Notes: generated by a model from the letters alone, not told the origin. Counted from the first letter of the stretch, positions 48,131 to 57,779 are shown. The stretch: DNA of 64,000 nucleotides from Psychrobacter immobilis (GCF_904846285.1 NZ_CAJHAD010000012.1:1-64000); one strand, 5' to 3'. Numbers and translations: made by a program.

Positions 48131-48745
48131 CTATTGTCCAACGCGTACCATTGCAGGGCGCAATAGACGACCATTTAAGCTATAGCCTTTTTGCAACACT
48201 GTACCGACAGTATCAGCTGGTGCTTCGGCATCGATACCGACCGCTTCATGTAAATCAGCGTTGAATTTCTCGCCTTGTGGGTCAACCATTTCGACACCGT
48301 TCTTATTTAATACGTCCAATAACGCTTTGTGCGTCAATCTTACCCCTTCGGTGACAGGGTCATCGGCATGGGCACTTTCGATAGCGCGTTCTAAATTATC
48401 GAGCACTTCTAACAGCTCTTTGGCAAATTTCTGTAAGGCAAAACGCTTACTCTTATCCGCTTCTTGTTCCATACGTTTTTGCGCGTTGTAAGTTTCGGCA
48501 TTGGCACGCGCGGTATGCTCTTTAGCTTGTTTCACTTCACCTTCTAATTCGGCGATACGAGCTTTAAACGCGTCTAAATCAATATCGTTTTCAATCGTGC
48601 TCTCTGCGCCTGAGTTATTTTTTGGATCAAACTCCTGCAACGTTTCATTCAAAATACTGTCATCGTGTTCCACATTATCGTGTGAGACATTGTCATGTTG
48701 CATATTTTTCTCATTAGATTCGTGGTTATTATTCTGCTCGCTCAT
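48131..48745 (-). CDS. grpE: Nucleotide exchange factor GrpE
   Basis: 204-residue thermosensing co-chaperone that releases ADP from DnaK. It has an acidic, His/Asn-rich N-terminus, a long coiled coil (about 55-130; ELEGEVKQAKEHTARANAETYNAQKR) and the C-terminal beta domain (LHEAVG...GTVLQKGYSLNGRLLRPAMVRVGQ). AAGGAGCT precedes the ATG. It is followed by dnaK on the same strand. CCCCATTA upstream (about 48770-48777, minus) resembles a sigma32 -10, but no -35 partner was found. Confidence 0.95.
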   Translation of the reverse strand: MSEQNNNHESNEKNMQHDNVSHDNVEHDDSILNETLQEFDPKNNSGAESTIENDIDLDAFKARIAELEGEVKQAKEHTARANAETYNAQKRMEQEADKSKRFALQKFAKELLEVLDNLERAIESAHADDPVTEGVRLTHKALLDVLNKNGVEMVDPQGEKFNADLHEAVGIDAEAPADTVGTVLQKGYSLNGRLLRPAMVRVGQ

Positions 48746-49251
48746 GATAGCTCCTTAATAGGGATATAATTATTAATGGGGTTGTTAACTTAATAATGCT
48801 GGATTAAAAAACACAATAAACCGGCTAATGGCTAGCCAAACTGTGTTTTTCTCCATTGCTTACTTAATAGATTTATCGGCTTTTAATAATCATCTGGCCG
48901 TTATCACTCACTTTTTTATAAATCACGGATTTTTAGCAATCGCTTTCTTAACCTCTTCTGATAGCTGCTTGATAAAGGTGATGGGGGCAAATTTCAAGCC
49001 TAAACTGAGGAATTTTTCTTGATATTGATGAATATCAGCATAATAGCAGGCTACATTTCTCAAAATAGCATTATTAAGTTTACGCAGGTTGTCAATAAGT
49101 AGTTAATTTAACTAACAAAACCTACAAAAAAGTGGCAGTTATTCCAAATAACTTACTATTAACGTTCAAACTATTACCAAATAACACTCAACTTTATTTC
49201 TGCATATTTTATGATTACTATAAATATTATTTAGCGTTTATAGGAGGTGTT
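48746..49251. other. grpE-hydrolase intergenic region
   Basis: 506 bases between divergent genes. It includes promoter sequence for grpE, a minus-strand open frame of 59 codons without an ATG (48923-49102, listed separately), and a T/A-rich stretch before the hydrolase gene with AGGAGG at 49242-49247. Confidence 0.45.
48923..49102 (-). pseudogene. Possible gene relic, minus strand
   Basis: An open frame on the minus strand, 59 codons to a TGA, with a protein-like product: charged and hydrophobic residues alternate as in helices (DNLRKLNNAILRNVACYYAD, later KFAPITFIKQLSEEVKKAI). There is no ATG or GTG; the only usable start inside is a TTG that would leave about 46 residues. It looks like the 3' end of a decayed gene or a very short protein. 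I cannot name a family, and chance openness in a short A/T-rich stretch is not excluded. Confidence 0.3.
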
Positions 49252-50742
49252 ATGCCTTATCCAAATACATTATCAGTCAACACCTTACTTAATAAAGCAG
49301 TGAGAACACTGAACTTACCTACTGTTGTGGGCCAAGAAAAGCTTGCAAGTTTGGGGCAAGAAAAGTCCGTAAGCTCATTTGATGACGTGTCAAATAACGC
49401 GGCAAACCATAATGAATTAAATAATTTACAAACGGAAACTGCAGCCAGTGCTGAATCTAAGCCATTACCTATTAGAGACAAAATCCTTCATCACAACTTA
49501 ATGACGACGTATCAGCCGCATCTATTGCATTATGCGATGAAAGGTATCGGCTGCTTACCAGAGGCAGTATTAGAAAGCCTAGTCGGTTATTTACATGGAT
49601 CGACCGCCAAGCAATATGAGCATGTCGATGCGCATCTGCGCTTAATACTTGCGGTTAATAGCAAGCTGAAAACTCCGTTACAACTTGCAGAAATGGTCGA
49701 GCTGCGTAAACGATTTGCTGCTGACGCCGTTGCGATGCAAGCGCCAAAAGCATGGCAACAAGCGAGCTCTACTCTATTTAGCAGTATAAAACCCTTTGCT
49801 ACAAAGGATGTAAATTCTGTCAATTGGCAAGACAAAACTATTACTAATGCCGATGATGACGATATGACTATTCGTTGCTATCAAAAGCAAGCAAGCGCCT
49901 CGGGCTTTAGTTTTAAGAAGAAAGCCAAACGCAATCCTGACCAAACCGTGATGTTGTTTTTTCATGGCGGTGGATTTTGTATCGGTGATGTCGACACTCA
50001 TCATGAATTTTGCCATACCGTCTGTGAGCAAACAGGCTGGCCGGTCGTCAGTGTTGATTATCGTTTGGCACCTGAATTTCCTGCACCGACAGCGTTAAGA
50101 GATTGCATTGCCGCTTATGGATGGTTGGCTGAAAACTGTCAAACGCTTGGCGCCTTGCCTTCGCGTATCTTATTGGCAGGTGATAGTGCGGGCGGCGGAT
50201 TATCGACCATGGTTGCCCAACAAGTCATCAGCCCGACTGCAGAAGCGTGGCATGACTTGGGTGCTGATGGTCAAAAAACTTTTGAGCTATTGCAGCGCCT
50301 GCCAAATCCAATGGCGCAAATGCCTTTATACCCTGTGACCGATATCGAAAATGACTATCCAAGTTGGGAGTTATATGGCGAAGGTTTATTATTAGACCAC
50401 GCCGATGTGGCAGTATTCGATGCTGCGTGTTTGGAAAACAGTCCGCTACCACGCCAGCATATCCTGACTTCACCTATGCTCGGTGACAATAGCCAAGTCT
50501 GCCCTACCTATGTCGTTGCGGCAGAATTAGACGTCTTGCGTGATGAAGCTTTTGCCTATGCTAAGCAGTTAGAGAGCTATGGTGTCGCTGTTCAAACTTA
50601 TACAGTCTATGGCGCGCCGCATGGTTTTATCCACTTTATGAGTGTGCATCAAAGGCTTGGAGAAGAAGTTCATTATATTATCGATGATTTTGCCAGCTTT
50701 GTACGTGAGGTTATCAGCACACAAGCATTATTAGCAGCATGA
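49252..50742 (+). CDS. Alpha/beta hydrolase, hormone-sensitive lipase family
   Basis: 496 residues. An N-terminal ~215-residue helical part (a cap or unrelated domain) is followed by the hydrolase fold with the oxyanion motif FFHGGGF, the nucleophile Ser312 in GDSAGGG, DVLRDEA (Asp) and PHGFIHF (His), the pattern of HSL-type esterases and lipases acting on short- to medium-chain esters. No signal peptide, so it is probably cytosolic. The start at 49252 has an excellent AGGAGG four bases upstream; the longer frame beginning with GTG at 49132 has none. Confidence 0.88.
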   Translation: MPYPNTLSVNTLLNKAVRTLNLPTVVGQEKLASLGQEKSVSSFDDVSNNAANHNELNNLQTETAASAESKPLPIRDKILHHNLMTTYQPHLLHYAMKGIGCLPEAVLESLVGYLHGSTAKQYEHVDAHLRLILAVNSKLKTPLQLAEMVELRKRFAADAVAMQAPKAWQQASSTLFSSIKPFATKDVNSVNWQDKTITNADDDDMTIRCYQKQASASGFSFKKKAKRNPDQTVMLFFHGGGFCIGDVDTHHEFCHTVCEQTGWPVVSVDYRLAPEFPAPTALRDCIAAYGWLAENCQTLGALPSRILLAGDSAGGGLSTMVAQQVISPTAEAWHDLGADGQKTFELLQRLPNPMAQMPLYPVTDIENDYPSWELYGEGLLLDHADVAVFDAACLENSPLPRQHILTSPMLGDNSQVCPTYVVAAELDVLRDEAFAYAKQLESYGVAVQTYTVYGAPHGFIHFMSVHQRLGEEVHYIIDDFASFVREVISTQALLAA

Positions 50743-50866
50743 TTAACTAAATAATAGCCATGAGTGATTGCTAAACATGGTTTAAAGTTAAGTTTGGTGG
50801 GCAGTTGAACAGGATAGAAAATAGAAAAATCAATTATGAATGGGCTGATTGCTATCAAACTGACTA

Positions 50867-52003
50867 TTATGAGTCAGCTTTACCGATCAAAGTAATTAGC
50901 CAAATCTCAGAACGTGACCCTAAACGAAACGGTATACCCCAAAACCCATAACCTGAAGACACTACAAAGTGGCCTGTACCGATTTCTTCATAGCCATAAC
51001 CTAAACGATTAATAGCATTGACGATAAAATTGGCCGGAAAAATTTGACCATTATGGGTATGTCCAGAAACCTGTAAGTCTATTGGTAACTGGCTATGTGC
51101 CATAATATCGCTCGGTCTGTGGTCTAACAGAATGACTGGCTCAGTCGTATTAACTTGAGCTAGCAGCTCGGTTGTCGCTACACGCTGGCGTTTATGATTA
51201 TCAAAACGTCCTAGCAGCCAAATAGATTGGCCTTGATGCGACAGGCAAGTCACATCATCGTTGAGCAACTGCACGCCAGCATCTTGTAAAGCCTGACTAA
51301 TCGGCTGCTCGTAACCGTATAAATCATGATTGCCTAATGTCGCATAGATGCCGTACGGTAAGCTGTTGATCAGTTTTGCTAAATTCTCTGCCATATTATA
51401 ATCAGTGAATGCTTGCGTGTTGTCATCCATAATATCACCCGGCATCAGTAATATATTGGCTTGATGACGATTGATAAGAGCGTGCAATCTTGCAATAGCT
51501 TTATTGCCAAATAAGCGCCCCAAATGCAAATCACTGGCTACCGCAATACGCAGCGGATGGTTAAGTGGTTTATTAATCTTAATAGATAGCTTGCGCACCA
51601 CTGGCACATAAGCGCTATATAAACTATAAATAAATAGCCCTATAAAAAATAGCAGCGCAAAAATTCGTAAACCAATAGCGAAGATTTCTGAATCATAAAC
51701 TACATTGCTAGATACTTCACTTAAAAGCCAGAGCCCTGCATACAACAGACTGGTTGATAGAGCAGTCAGTATCATAAAATGCATCACCAACATCCAAGCG
51801 CTTATCCAGCGATAACTATTAGCAAATAACTTTATGACGGTAAGCAGCAACAGGATATTGGTAATCGCAAAAACTATTATCCATGGAACGGTGTGTAATG
51901 CAGGATGGCTCCAAGGCTGTAGCCACCATTCTAAACTCAGTGCCGCACCGAAACTAAATAGTTGTAGCAGCACAATAATGGTAATAATAAATGCATAGCG
52001 CAT
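50867..52003 (-). CDS. Membrane metallophosphoesterase, YkuE-like, copy 1
   Basis: About 378 residues: four N-terminal membrane helices (about 5-145), then a calcineurin-like phosphoesterase with all metal motifs: ASDLHLG, PGDIMDD, LGNHD and SGHTHNGQIFP. The domain should face the cytoplasm or periplasm next to the membrane; the substrate is unknown, possibly a lipid-linked phosphate. ATG at 52003 has AGGA six bases upstream. A TTG at 52009 is a weak alternative. It lies downstream of a paralogue on the same strand. Confidence 0.87.
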   Translation of the reverse strand: MRYAFIITIIVLLQLFSFGAALSLEWWLQPWSHPALHTVPWIIVFAITNILLLLTVIKLFANSYRWISAWMLVMHFMILTALSTSLLYAGLWLLSEVSSNVVYDSEIFAIGLRIFALLFFIGLFIYSLYSAYVPVVRKLSIKINKPLNHPLRIAVASDLHLGRLFGNKAIARLHALINRHQANILLMPGDIMDDNTQAFTDYNMAENLAKLINSLPYGIYATLGNHDLYGYEQPISQALQDAGVQLLNDDVTCLSHQGQSIWLLGRFDNHKRQRVATTELLAQVNTTEPVILLDHRPSDIMAHSQLPIDLQVSGHTHNGQIFPANFIVNAINRLGYGYEEIGTGHFVVSSGYGFWGIPFRLGSRSEIWLITLIGKADS

Positions 52004-52118
52004 AACCAATCCTAGCAGTGCTATATGATGTTAATTAGTGATAGATAGCGCTTGTACTTTTAAATTAGCACTCTCTTAGTAGCTTTTTTTCTAATTACTG
52101 TGCTGCTTATTTTGCCGC

Positions 52119-53192
52119 CTATTTTGTAGACTGTAAGGTAATCATCCATATCTCAGAACGCGTACCCAATCTAAAAGGCACCGCACCAATACCATAACCT
52201 GAAGTCACCAAAAACTGCGTACCTTCTAGTTTCTTGGCACCATAAACCAGTGGCGTAAACCATTTTAGCAATATTGTTAAAGGAAATATCTGCCCGCCAT
52301 GCGTATGCCCTGATAAATGTAAATCAATAGGCAAGCCTTTTATTTGTGCTAAATCGGCAGGGCTATGCTCTAAAAATATCACCGGTTTATCAGCCCTCAC
52401 TTCACCAAGTAAATCTGTCGCGGCAGGGCGTGCAGGATCTGTTTCATCCGAACGACCGATTAATAACACCGAACTATCCAACCAGACACTTTTATTATCA
52501 ATCAACTGAATACCGGCTCGTTCAACGGCTTTGGCAATGGCGACTTCATTACCAGAATAATCATGATTGCCCAAAGTGGCATAAACACCTAGCGGCGCTG
52601 TTAATTTTGATAAATGCTCATGCATATTGGTATCGTCATAAGCATCAGTGGAATCATTCATGACATCGCCTGCAATCACCACTACATCTGGACTTTGGGC
52701 ATCAATTAACTTGACCATCTTATCTATCTGCCGATTGCCAAACCATCTGCCTAAATGCGTGTCAGATACCAAAGCAATTTGCAGCGGTTGCTTAAGCGGT
52801 TTATCTGTCGTTACTTGCAGTCGATGCACAACAGGTGAATAGGCATTAAATACTGCTACACCCACAATACCAACATAAACCACAGCAGTAACGGTTCTAA
52901 TGAGCATTGGATGATATTTTTGCTTAAGGATATAAACATAAACCAAGGTAATGGCAGCGGTTATTAAAACTGCATAGAACATAAAACCTTGCAAAATGCT
53001 GACAACTAAATAGACATGAAAACGCTCGTGCCAAAACTCACTCAATCCGTAGAGCAGAAAAGCATTATTGATAATAAAAACGCTTAAGACTAAGCCGAAT
53101 TTGACCAAGCGCCGTTTTGGTTTGATAAACCAGTACAATATCACGCTACTCACCATCGCGAGCAGCTGGGTAATTATAATAAAAGTCCACAT
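52119..53192 (-). CDS. Membrane metallophosphoesterase, YkuE-like, copy 2
   Basis: 357 residues with the same plan as its neighbour: four membrane helices, then SDTHLGR, AGDVMND, LGNHDYSG and SGHTHGGQIFP, ending in VTSGYGIGAVPFRLGTRSEIWMITL. Both genes share the fixed C-terminal block SGYG..G(I/A)PFRLG(S/T)RSEIW, so they come from a duplication. The gap between them is 115 bases. No clear ribosome site before the ATG. Substrate unknown. Confidence 0.87.
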   Translation of the reverse strand: MWTFIIITQLLAMVSSVILYWFIKPKRRLVKFGLVLSVFIINNAFLLYGLSEFWHERFHVYLVVSILQGFMFYAVLITAAITLVYVYILKQKYHPMLIRTVTAVVYVGIVGVAVFNAYSPVVHRLQVTTDKPLKQPLQIALVSDTHLGRWFGNRQIDKMVKLIDAQSPDVVVIAGDVMNDSTDAYDDTNMHEHLSKLTAPLGVYATLGNHDYSGNEVAIAKAVERAGIQLIDNKSVWLDSSVLLIGRSDETDPARPAATDLLGEVRADKPVIFLEHSPADLAQIKGLPIDLHLSGHTHGGQIFPLTILLKWFTPLVYGAKKLEGTQFLVTSGYGIGAVPFRLGTRSEIWMITLQSTK

Positions 53193-53327
53193 AATAAAAT
53201 AGAATCAACCAAAGACGGGCTTATAGTACGTCAATATTCTTACCTGTTGTAGACAGCATAATTATTTATTGAAACTTGATAAAAGCTATAAAAGAATATG
53301 GTCAAATTTTTTTCGTTTTAGGAAGTG

Positions 53328-53349
53328 GATTGTTTCATGTGAAACAATC
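53328..53349. other. parS-like ParB-binding site, one mismatch
   Basis: A palindrome with arms GATTGTTTCA and TGAAACAATC around TG. The core TGTTTCATGTGAAACA (53331-53346) differs from the parS consensus TGTTTCACGTGAAACA at one central base. It lies in the gap between a metallophosphoesterase and the TIGR01777 gene and lacks a T-run, so it is not a good terminator. Confidence 0.65.
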
Positions 53350-53361
53350 GATTAGATAAGT

Positions 53362-54327
53362 TTATACTTGCTGCTCTAACGCTTGCTTAAGGGTTGGCTG
53401 TTTAAACTCAAAGCCCGCATCTAGTAATGCTTGTGGCAACACCTTTTGCCCATCAATCAGCAAGGTCGACATCTCGCCAAACATCAGCTTTAATAAAAAT
53501 GTTGGTAAAGTAAAAAACGTCGGACGATGTAACCAAGCGCCAAGCGTCTTAGTAAAAGTATGATTGGGCACAGAATTAGGCGCGGTTAAATTATAAACCA
53601 CGGCTGGTGTATCATTTGCTGTTTTCAAAATATTGCCAGTATTATTTAAATGAGCTTGCTGCTGACCAGTAAGATGCTGCTCGATAATAAATATCGCGGC
53701 CCTTACCCAATCTTCACGACTAATCCAACTCATAATTTGCTTGCCATCAGCCAATTGACCGCCAACACCCATCTTAAACGGTGTTAATAATTTGCTAACC
53801 ATCCCGCCTTCAGGATGGATAACGACACCGGTACGTACGATGGCCACAGGAACGCCATAATCGGTGGCTTTCAATGCCAACTGTTCCCAAGCATCACATA
53901 ATTTATGCGAAAAATCAGTGTTAAAATCACTGCTCTCAGTTAAAGGTTTATCGCCTTGTACGCCATACCAACCAATTGCTGAACCGCTAACCAGCAGTTT
54001 AGGCTTAGTGCTACTACGTGCCATAAAAGCAAGTAGCGCCTCAGTAGGCTTTACACGGCTGGCAAGCAGTTGCTCTTTACGCTCATCACTCCAACGCTTA
54101 TCCGCAATGCCAGCGCCTGCTAGATTCAAAATAACATCAAAACTCTGATTCGATTTCGCTAGCTCATCATAAGTTATCATCTTAATATCGACAGGGTGCG
54201 CTTGGCTACTATCACGCGTCAGCCACGTAACCTGCACCTCTTTATGATCTTTTTGATAACGCTTGATAAGTGCTTCACTAAACGCGCTACCTAAAAATCC
54301 TGAGCCGCCACTGATTAGAATATTCAT
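53362..54327 (-). CDS. TIGR01777 family NAD-dependent epimerase/dehydratase
   Basis: 321-residue extended SDR (YfcH type). It has the cofactor motif ISGGSGFLGSAF at the N-terminus, LVSGSAIGWYG, and a DUF1731-like C-terminal part (LLKLMFGEMSTLLIDGQKVLPQALLDAGFEFKQP). Family members bind NADP(H); their reaction is not established. Monocistronic, flanked by a parS-like site. Confidence 0.88.
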   Translation of the reverse strand: MNILISGGSGFLGSAFSEALIKRYQKDHKEVQVTWLTRDSSQAHPVDIKMITYDELAKSNQSFDVILNLAGAGIADKRWSDERKEQLLASRVKPTEALLAFMARSSTKPKLLVSGSAIGWYGVQGDKPLTESSDFNTDFSHKLCDAWEQLALKATDYGVPVAIVRTGVVIHPEGGMVSKLLTPFKMGVGGQLADGKQIMSWISREDWVRAAIFIIEQHLTGQQQAHLNNTGNILKTANDTPAVVYNLTAPNSVPNHTFTKTLGAWLHRPTFFTLPTFLLKLMFGEMSTLLIDGQKVLPQALLDAGFEFKQPTLKQALEQQV

Positions 54328-54372
54328 TATTATTTATCCTTATATATTCATCTTAAATTTTTATCAGTGTGA

Positions 54373-54401
54373 CAAAAAACCTCCTACAAAAACAAGAGGT
54401 T
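54373..54401 (-). terminator. Terminator after tsaC
   Basis: On the minus strand AACCTC (54396-54401) pairs with GAGGTT (54378-54383) around a 12-base loop, followed by a T-run. Stem is short. Confidence 0.5.
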
Positions 54402-54556
54402 AATTGTAGGTCTAAGGCTTAAAGCAGGAATAAGTATAAATATAAAGATTTAATGATATCAGCGGTTTAAGTAGTCAGTGATAAATAGGCAAAAAATAAG
54501 GTAACTTACCAATAGTTAGCGACTATTATAAAAAATCGTTAAGTTTTGAATGGCTG

Positions 54557-55252
54557 CTAACGAATCACGTGACCTGTTAAGGCATCGCTGATTTGGCTAG
54601 GCAATAGATAGCCAAGCGTCTCGCCTTTTAAATAGCCGACTTGTTCGTTTCTACTCATATTAGCTGAGGGTTTGAAATCGATTTTTTGATGAGGATTGAT
54701 ACTATTATCAGCGCTTAGAAAATAAGCCTGCGCTTCTGCTAATGACAAAGCAGGCGGCTGACCAGAAGGGTTACAGCTGGTCGAGACGACAAAACCATAA
54801 GGGTTGCGGACAGAAACCACTTGTTGACACAACTTCTGTACCAAAGGATGGTCGATAACTCGCACCGCCACACTATTATGAGCGCCGGTTATCCATGCGG
54901 GAATAGCAACAGGCAAGTTTGGCGCTAAAGGCAACAACCAAGTATGCGCCTGCTTAGTACTATCATTAGCATTAGAGTCGTTATGCCAGCTGTCTAATAC
55001 TAACTGGCGTTGCTCATCACTTAGATAATCTAGCAATGATGTCAGTCGGCTGGCGCTATCGGTGACCACTATCATGCCCTTCTCTAGCGGTCGTTGCTTG
55101 ATTGTCAAAAGCTGCTGTACCGCTTGTTTATTAAATGGATCACAGCCGATACCCCAGACGCTTTCGGTTGGATAAGCAAGCAGATGTCTGCCTTGAAGCC
55201 AAAGCGCAGCTTCAATGACAGAATCGGTAATGAGTGGTTTAGATGTAGACAT
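54557..55252 (-). CDS. tsaC: Sua5/YciO/YrdC family, TsaC-like
   Basis: About 231 residues. The family makes threonylcarbamoyl-adenylate for the t6A modification of ANN-decoding tRNAs. The signature LAYPTESVWGIGCDPF and KQRPLEKGM (substrate Lys/Arg), together with VSVRNPYGFVVSTSCNPSGQPP, are intact. It is longer than the ~190 residues of E. coli TsaC. The start at 55252 (MSTSKPLITD) is preferred; an upstream TTG at 55291 gives an odd leader. No good ribosome site is visible. Position next to dprA is the same as yrdC-dprA in Pseudomonas. Confidence 0.85.
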   Translation of the reverse strand: MSTSKPLITDSVIEAALWLQGRHLLAYPTESVWGIGCDPFNKQAVQQLLTIKQRPLEKGMIVVTDSASRLTSLLDYLSDEQRQLVLDSWHNDSNANDSTKQAHTWLLPLAPNLPVAIPAWITGAHNSVAVRVIDHPLVQKLCQQVVSVRNPYGFVVSTSCNPSGQPPALSLAEAQAYFLSADNSINPHQKIDFKPSANMSRNEQVGYLKGETLGYLLPSQISDALTGHVIR

Positions 55253-55354
55253 AGCTGAAGGAGGAGAAAAGGGTGAGAGGATATAATACAACTTTAATGA
55301 TAGGCAAAATAGTATGTTTAAAAATTTCTCAAAATCGCGTTAAGCTTAAAAAAG

Positions 55355-56626
55355 TTACACGCGCAAATAACGCCCACCTTGCATACTGATAACCCCTAAC
55401 AATTCAAGCTCCATAAGCTGCCCAATCAGTTGCGGTGGCGTCAGGTTAGTAGTGCCTAATAATGCATCCAAATCTTGCCCCTGCCAGTCAAGCTGCTCAT
55501 AAACCTGCGTTAAATGCTCAGGGATAACGATAGCATTGGAAGAAGATTTAATATTAGACTGCGGCGACTGACCAATAGTTGCGATAGAATTTCTGTCTTT
55601 ATTTAGAGTATGAGAGATTTGGCTAATATTTTTTTGAGTACTATTTTCTTGAGGGCTACTAGCTTCTGCATTGTCCGATGACTTGTAGCCATGGCTTTGA
55701 TAGCCCAATTGACTATTGATATCTTCGAGGACTTGCTGCGGATGATAAATCAAAGTTGCGCCCTCACGTATCAAGTGATGACAGCCTTCGGCATTACTAT
55801 TATCGATATGACTTGGAATTGCAAAGACTTGCTTACCTTGCTCAGAGGTTAGGCGCGCAGTAATAAGCGAGCCACTTTGGATAGTCGCTTCGGTGACAAT
55901 GGTCGCTAGACTGAGTCCTGCAACTAGGCGATTACGGCGCGGAAAGGTATGCTTATGTGGCAGTGTATGTGGTAACAACTCGCTAATAATACAGCCACCT
56001 TGCTCAATAATTTGACTAAATAATTTATCATGATGATTAGGGTAATTGACATCAATTCCTGTACCCATCACACCAACTGTACGACCTTGATACTCCGCAT
56101 CAACTTGGGCCAAAGCGCCTAGGTGTGCGCGCTTATCGACACCCATAGCAAGGCCGCTAGTGATAATATAACCAGCTTGCGCTAAATATTGCGCCATATC
56201 AAAGGTGATTTTTTGTGCGTGGGCAGTAGGTTTACGGCTACCAACGATGGCGATTTGCGCTTGCTGCAAACGCGCTTTATCGCCGCGATAAAATAATAAG
56301 GGCGGTGGGTCATAGATTTGCGAGAGTTGCGCAGGATAATCGGGCTGATTTGCAAATAGCAGACCGTATTTGTTATCTAGCAATGCCTGTTGGATACTAT
56401 CTATAGTGGCTTGCGTTTGCTCTGGATTTTCATGACGTTTGATATGCGTACTATGAATACCAAGCTGCCGCCACGCTTCTACTTTCGCACCCCAAGCAAG
56501 CTCTGCATTACCAAAAGAGGTGATAAGCTTATGATACGCCGATAATGACGCATTCACTTCAGTCCACAGCGCTAATACTGCTCGCTGCTCAGCGGATAAA
56601 AGAGAAGTGACTGCAGTCATAATCAT
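55355..56626 (-). CDS. dprA: DNA-processing protein DprA
   Basis: 423 residues. DprA binds incoming single-stranded DNA and loads RecA during natural transformation. The Rossmann-fold core runs from about 120 to 290 (IAIVGSRKPTAHAQ, SGLAMGVDKRAH, VTEATIQSGSLITARLTSEQG, IREGATLI), with an N-terminal SAM-like domain and a C-terminal winged helix (about 355-420) after a Ser/Asn-rich linker. ATGs at 56626 and 56620 are both possible. It follows the LysM gene by 55 bases on the same strand. With comM it supports natural competence. Confidence 0.93.
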   Translation of the reverse strand: MIMTAVTSLLSAEQRAVLALWTEVNASLSAYHKLITSFGNAELAWGAKVEAWRQLGIHSTHIKRHENPEQTQATIDSIQQALLDNKYGLLFANQPDYPAQLSQIYDPPPLLFYRGDKARLQQAQIAIVGSRKPTAHAQKITFDMAQYLAQAGYIITSGLAMGVDKRAHLGALAQVDAEYQGRTVGVMGTGIDVNYPNHHDKLFSQIIEQGGCIISELLPHTLPHKHTFPRRNRLVAGLSLATIVTEATIQSGSLITARLTSEQGKQVFAIPSHIDNSNAEGCHHLIREGATLIYHPQQVLEDINSQLGYQSHGYKSSDNAEASSPQENSTQKNISQISHTLNKDRNSIATIGQSPQSNIKSSSNAIVIPEHLTQVYEQLDWQGQDLDALLGTTNLTPPQLIGQLMELELLGVISMQGGRYLRV

Positions 56627-56681
56627 CTAGCTCATCTAGTCTAAATTAGAGTGTGCATCTCAAAAATAAGCATTGCACTCA

Positions 56682-57779
56682 TTATAGGTACGGTGGTGGT
56701 AATAACTGATCACCTACGTTAAGTGGTAGCTCAGAATCAAGCACATAAGCATAGCTGATATTGTCAAAGGTATTAAACACCATCACCATACCAGTTGGCT
56801 CGCTTGGCAAACGTACTGGCGTATCGTTATCCTTGATATCACGTATGACTGCGCCTTTTTGATAAACGGTCAATACATCACCAGGTTTAGCTCCATGTGT
56901 GCTACCTAAATTGATAGCAACCACACTACCTTTAGCGGCTGAACTGATAGAATCCATGACGCGGACAATCATACCGCCACGGTTGACGACAGCAGGCGCT
57001 GGATAAAATACTGGCGGGATAGAATTGTTTAATTCTACAAAAACGCGGTCACCTTCACGGACTTCTTTGCCATAACTGTCAATAAGCTGCAAGCTCGTGA
57101 CACCGTTGGTTTCTGTAGAGGTGACCAAACCAGTAGCAACTTGGGTGACTTCTAGACCAATGATGTTTTGTGTTTTAGGGTCAACATACCTCTCGCCTTC
57201 ACGGTAAACACCATAGCGCTGTCCAACGATAAGTGGTACGCCTTTGGCATAGACTTTATCGCCGCTCGCGGTAATTAGATTGCCTTTTTTCGAGGCTAAG
57301 ATATATGGAGTGGTATTAAAATCTGCTGGATTAACAATGATGGTCTTATCGAGCCAATGCTGAATCGCAGACCATGGAATAGGTGGAATGCTATTAGCGG
57401 TCGACGTGACTGAAAGTGTGCTAGACACTACATTACCCGTTAACTGTTTCTCAACGCCCGCACAACCCTCACCTGTATCAACACCAATCAAAGTTTTACC
57501 TTTAATCACGCATAAGATAAGAATGTCGTTAGGGTAAATAAGGTTAGGGTTTTTGATTTGCTTATTGGTCGCCCAAATCTCTTTCCAGCGCCATGGGCTG
57601 TCTAAGTAACGCCCTGAGATATCCCATAAAGTATCGCCTTTTTTGACGATATAGCGATTGGGCGCATCCGCTTTAATGGTCGGCGGTGGATTATTAGCAT
57701 GGGCAGTGGTCATCAGCATTGCACCACTAAATGTCGTCACCAATAGTGCTTTTACTATCTTTTCTAAGCTCATCTTCAT
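56682..57779 (-). CDS. LysM-domain exported protein
   Basis: About 365 residues. A signal peptide (MKMSLEKIVKALLVTTFSGAML, cut near AHA) precedes a LysM domain (about 40-90; RYIVKKGDTLWDISGRYLDSPWRWKEIW). The rest is a long beta-rich region ending in PLNVGDQLLPP, without a catalytic motif. LysM binds peptidoglycan; in Pseudomonas the equivalent gene sits in the same place upstream of dprA. The start at 57779 or 57773 is preferred over the in-frame ATG at 57815, which would put a polar leader before the signal. Confidence 0.87.
   Translation of the reverse strand: MKMSLEKIVKALLVTTFSGAMLMTTAHANNPPPTIKADAPNRYIVKKGDTLWDISGRYLDSPWRWKEIWATNKQIKNPNLIYPNDILILCVIKGKTLIGVDTGEGCAGVEKQLTGNVVSSTLSVTSTANSIPPIPWSAIQHWLDKTIIVNPADFNTTPYILASKKGNLITASGDKVYAKGVPLIVGQRYGVYREGERYVDPKTQNIIGLEVTQVATGLVTSTETNGVTSLQLIDSYGKEVREGDRVFVELNNSIPPVFYPAPAVVNRGGMIVRVMDSISSAAKGSVVAINLGSTHGAKPGDVLTVYQKGAVIRDIKDNDTPVRLPSEPTGMVMVFNTFDNISYAYVLDSELPLNVGDQLLPPPYL

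Noticed and set aside
48828-49022. Plus-strand 64-codon frame in the grpE-hydrolase gap
   Set aside because: No ribosome site and an unconvincing composition; the opposite strand looks more protein-like.
53328-53349. Palindrome read as a transcription terminator
   Set aside because: No T-run follows on either strand, and its core matches parS at 15 of 16 positions.
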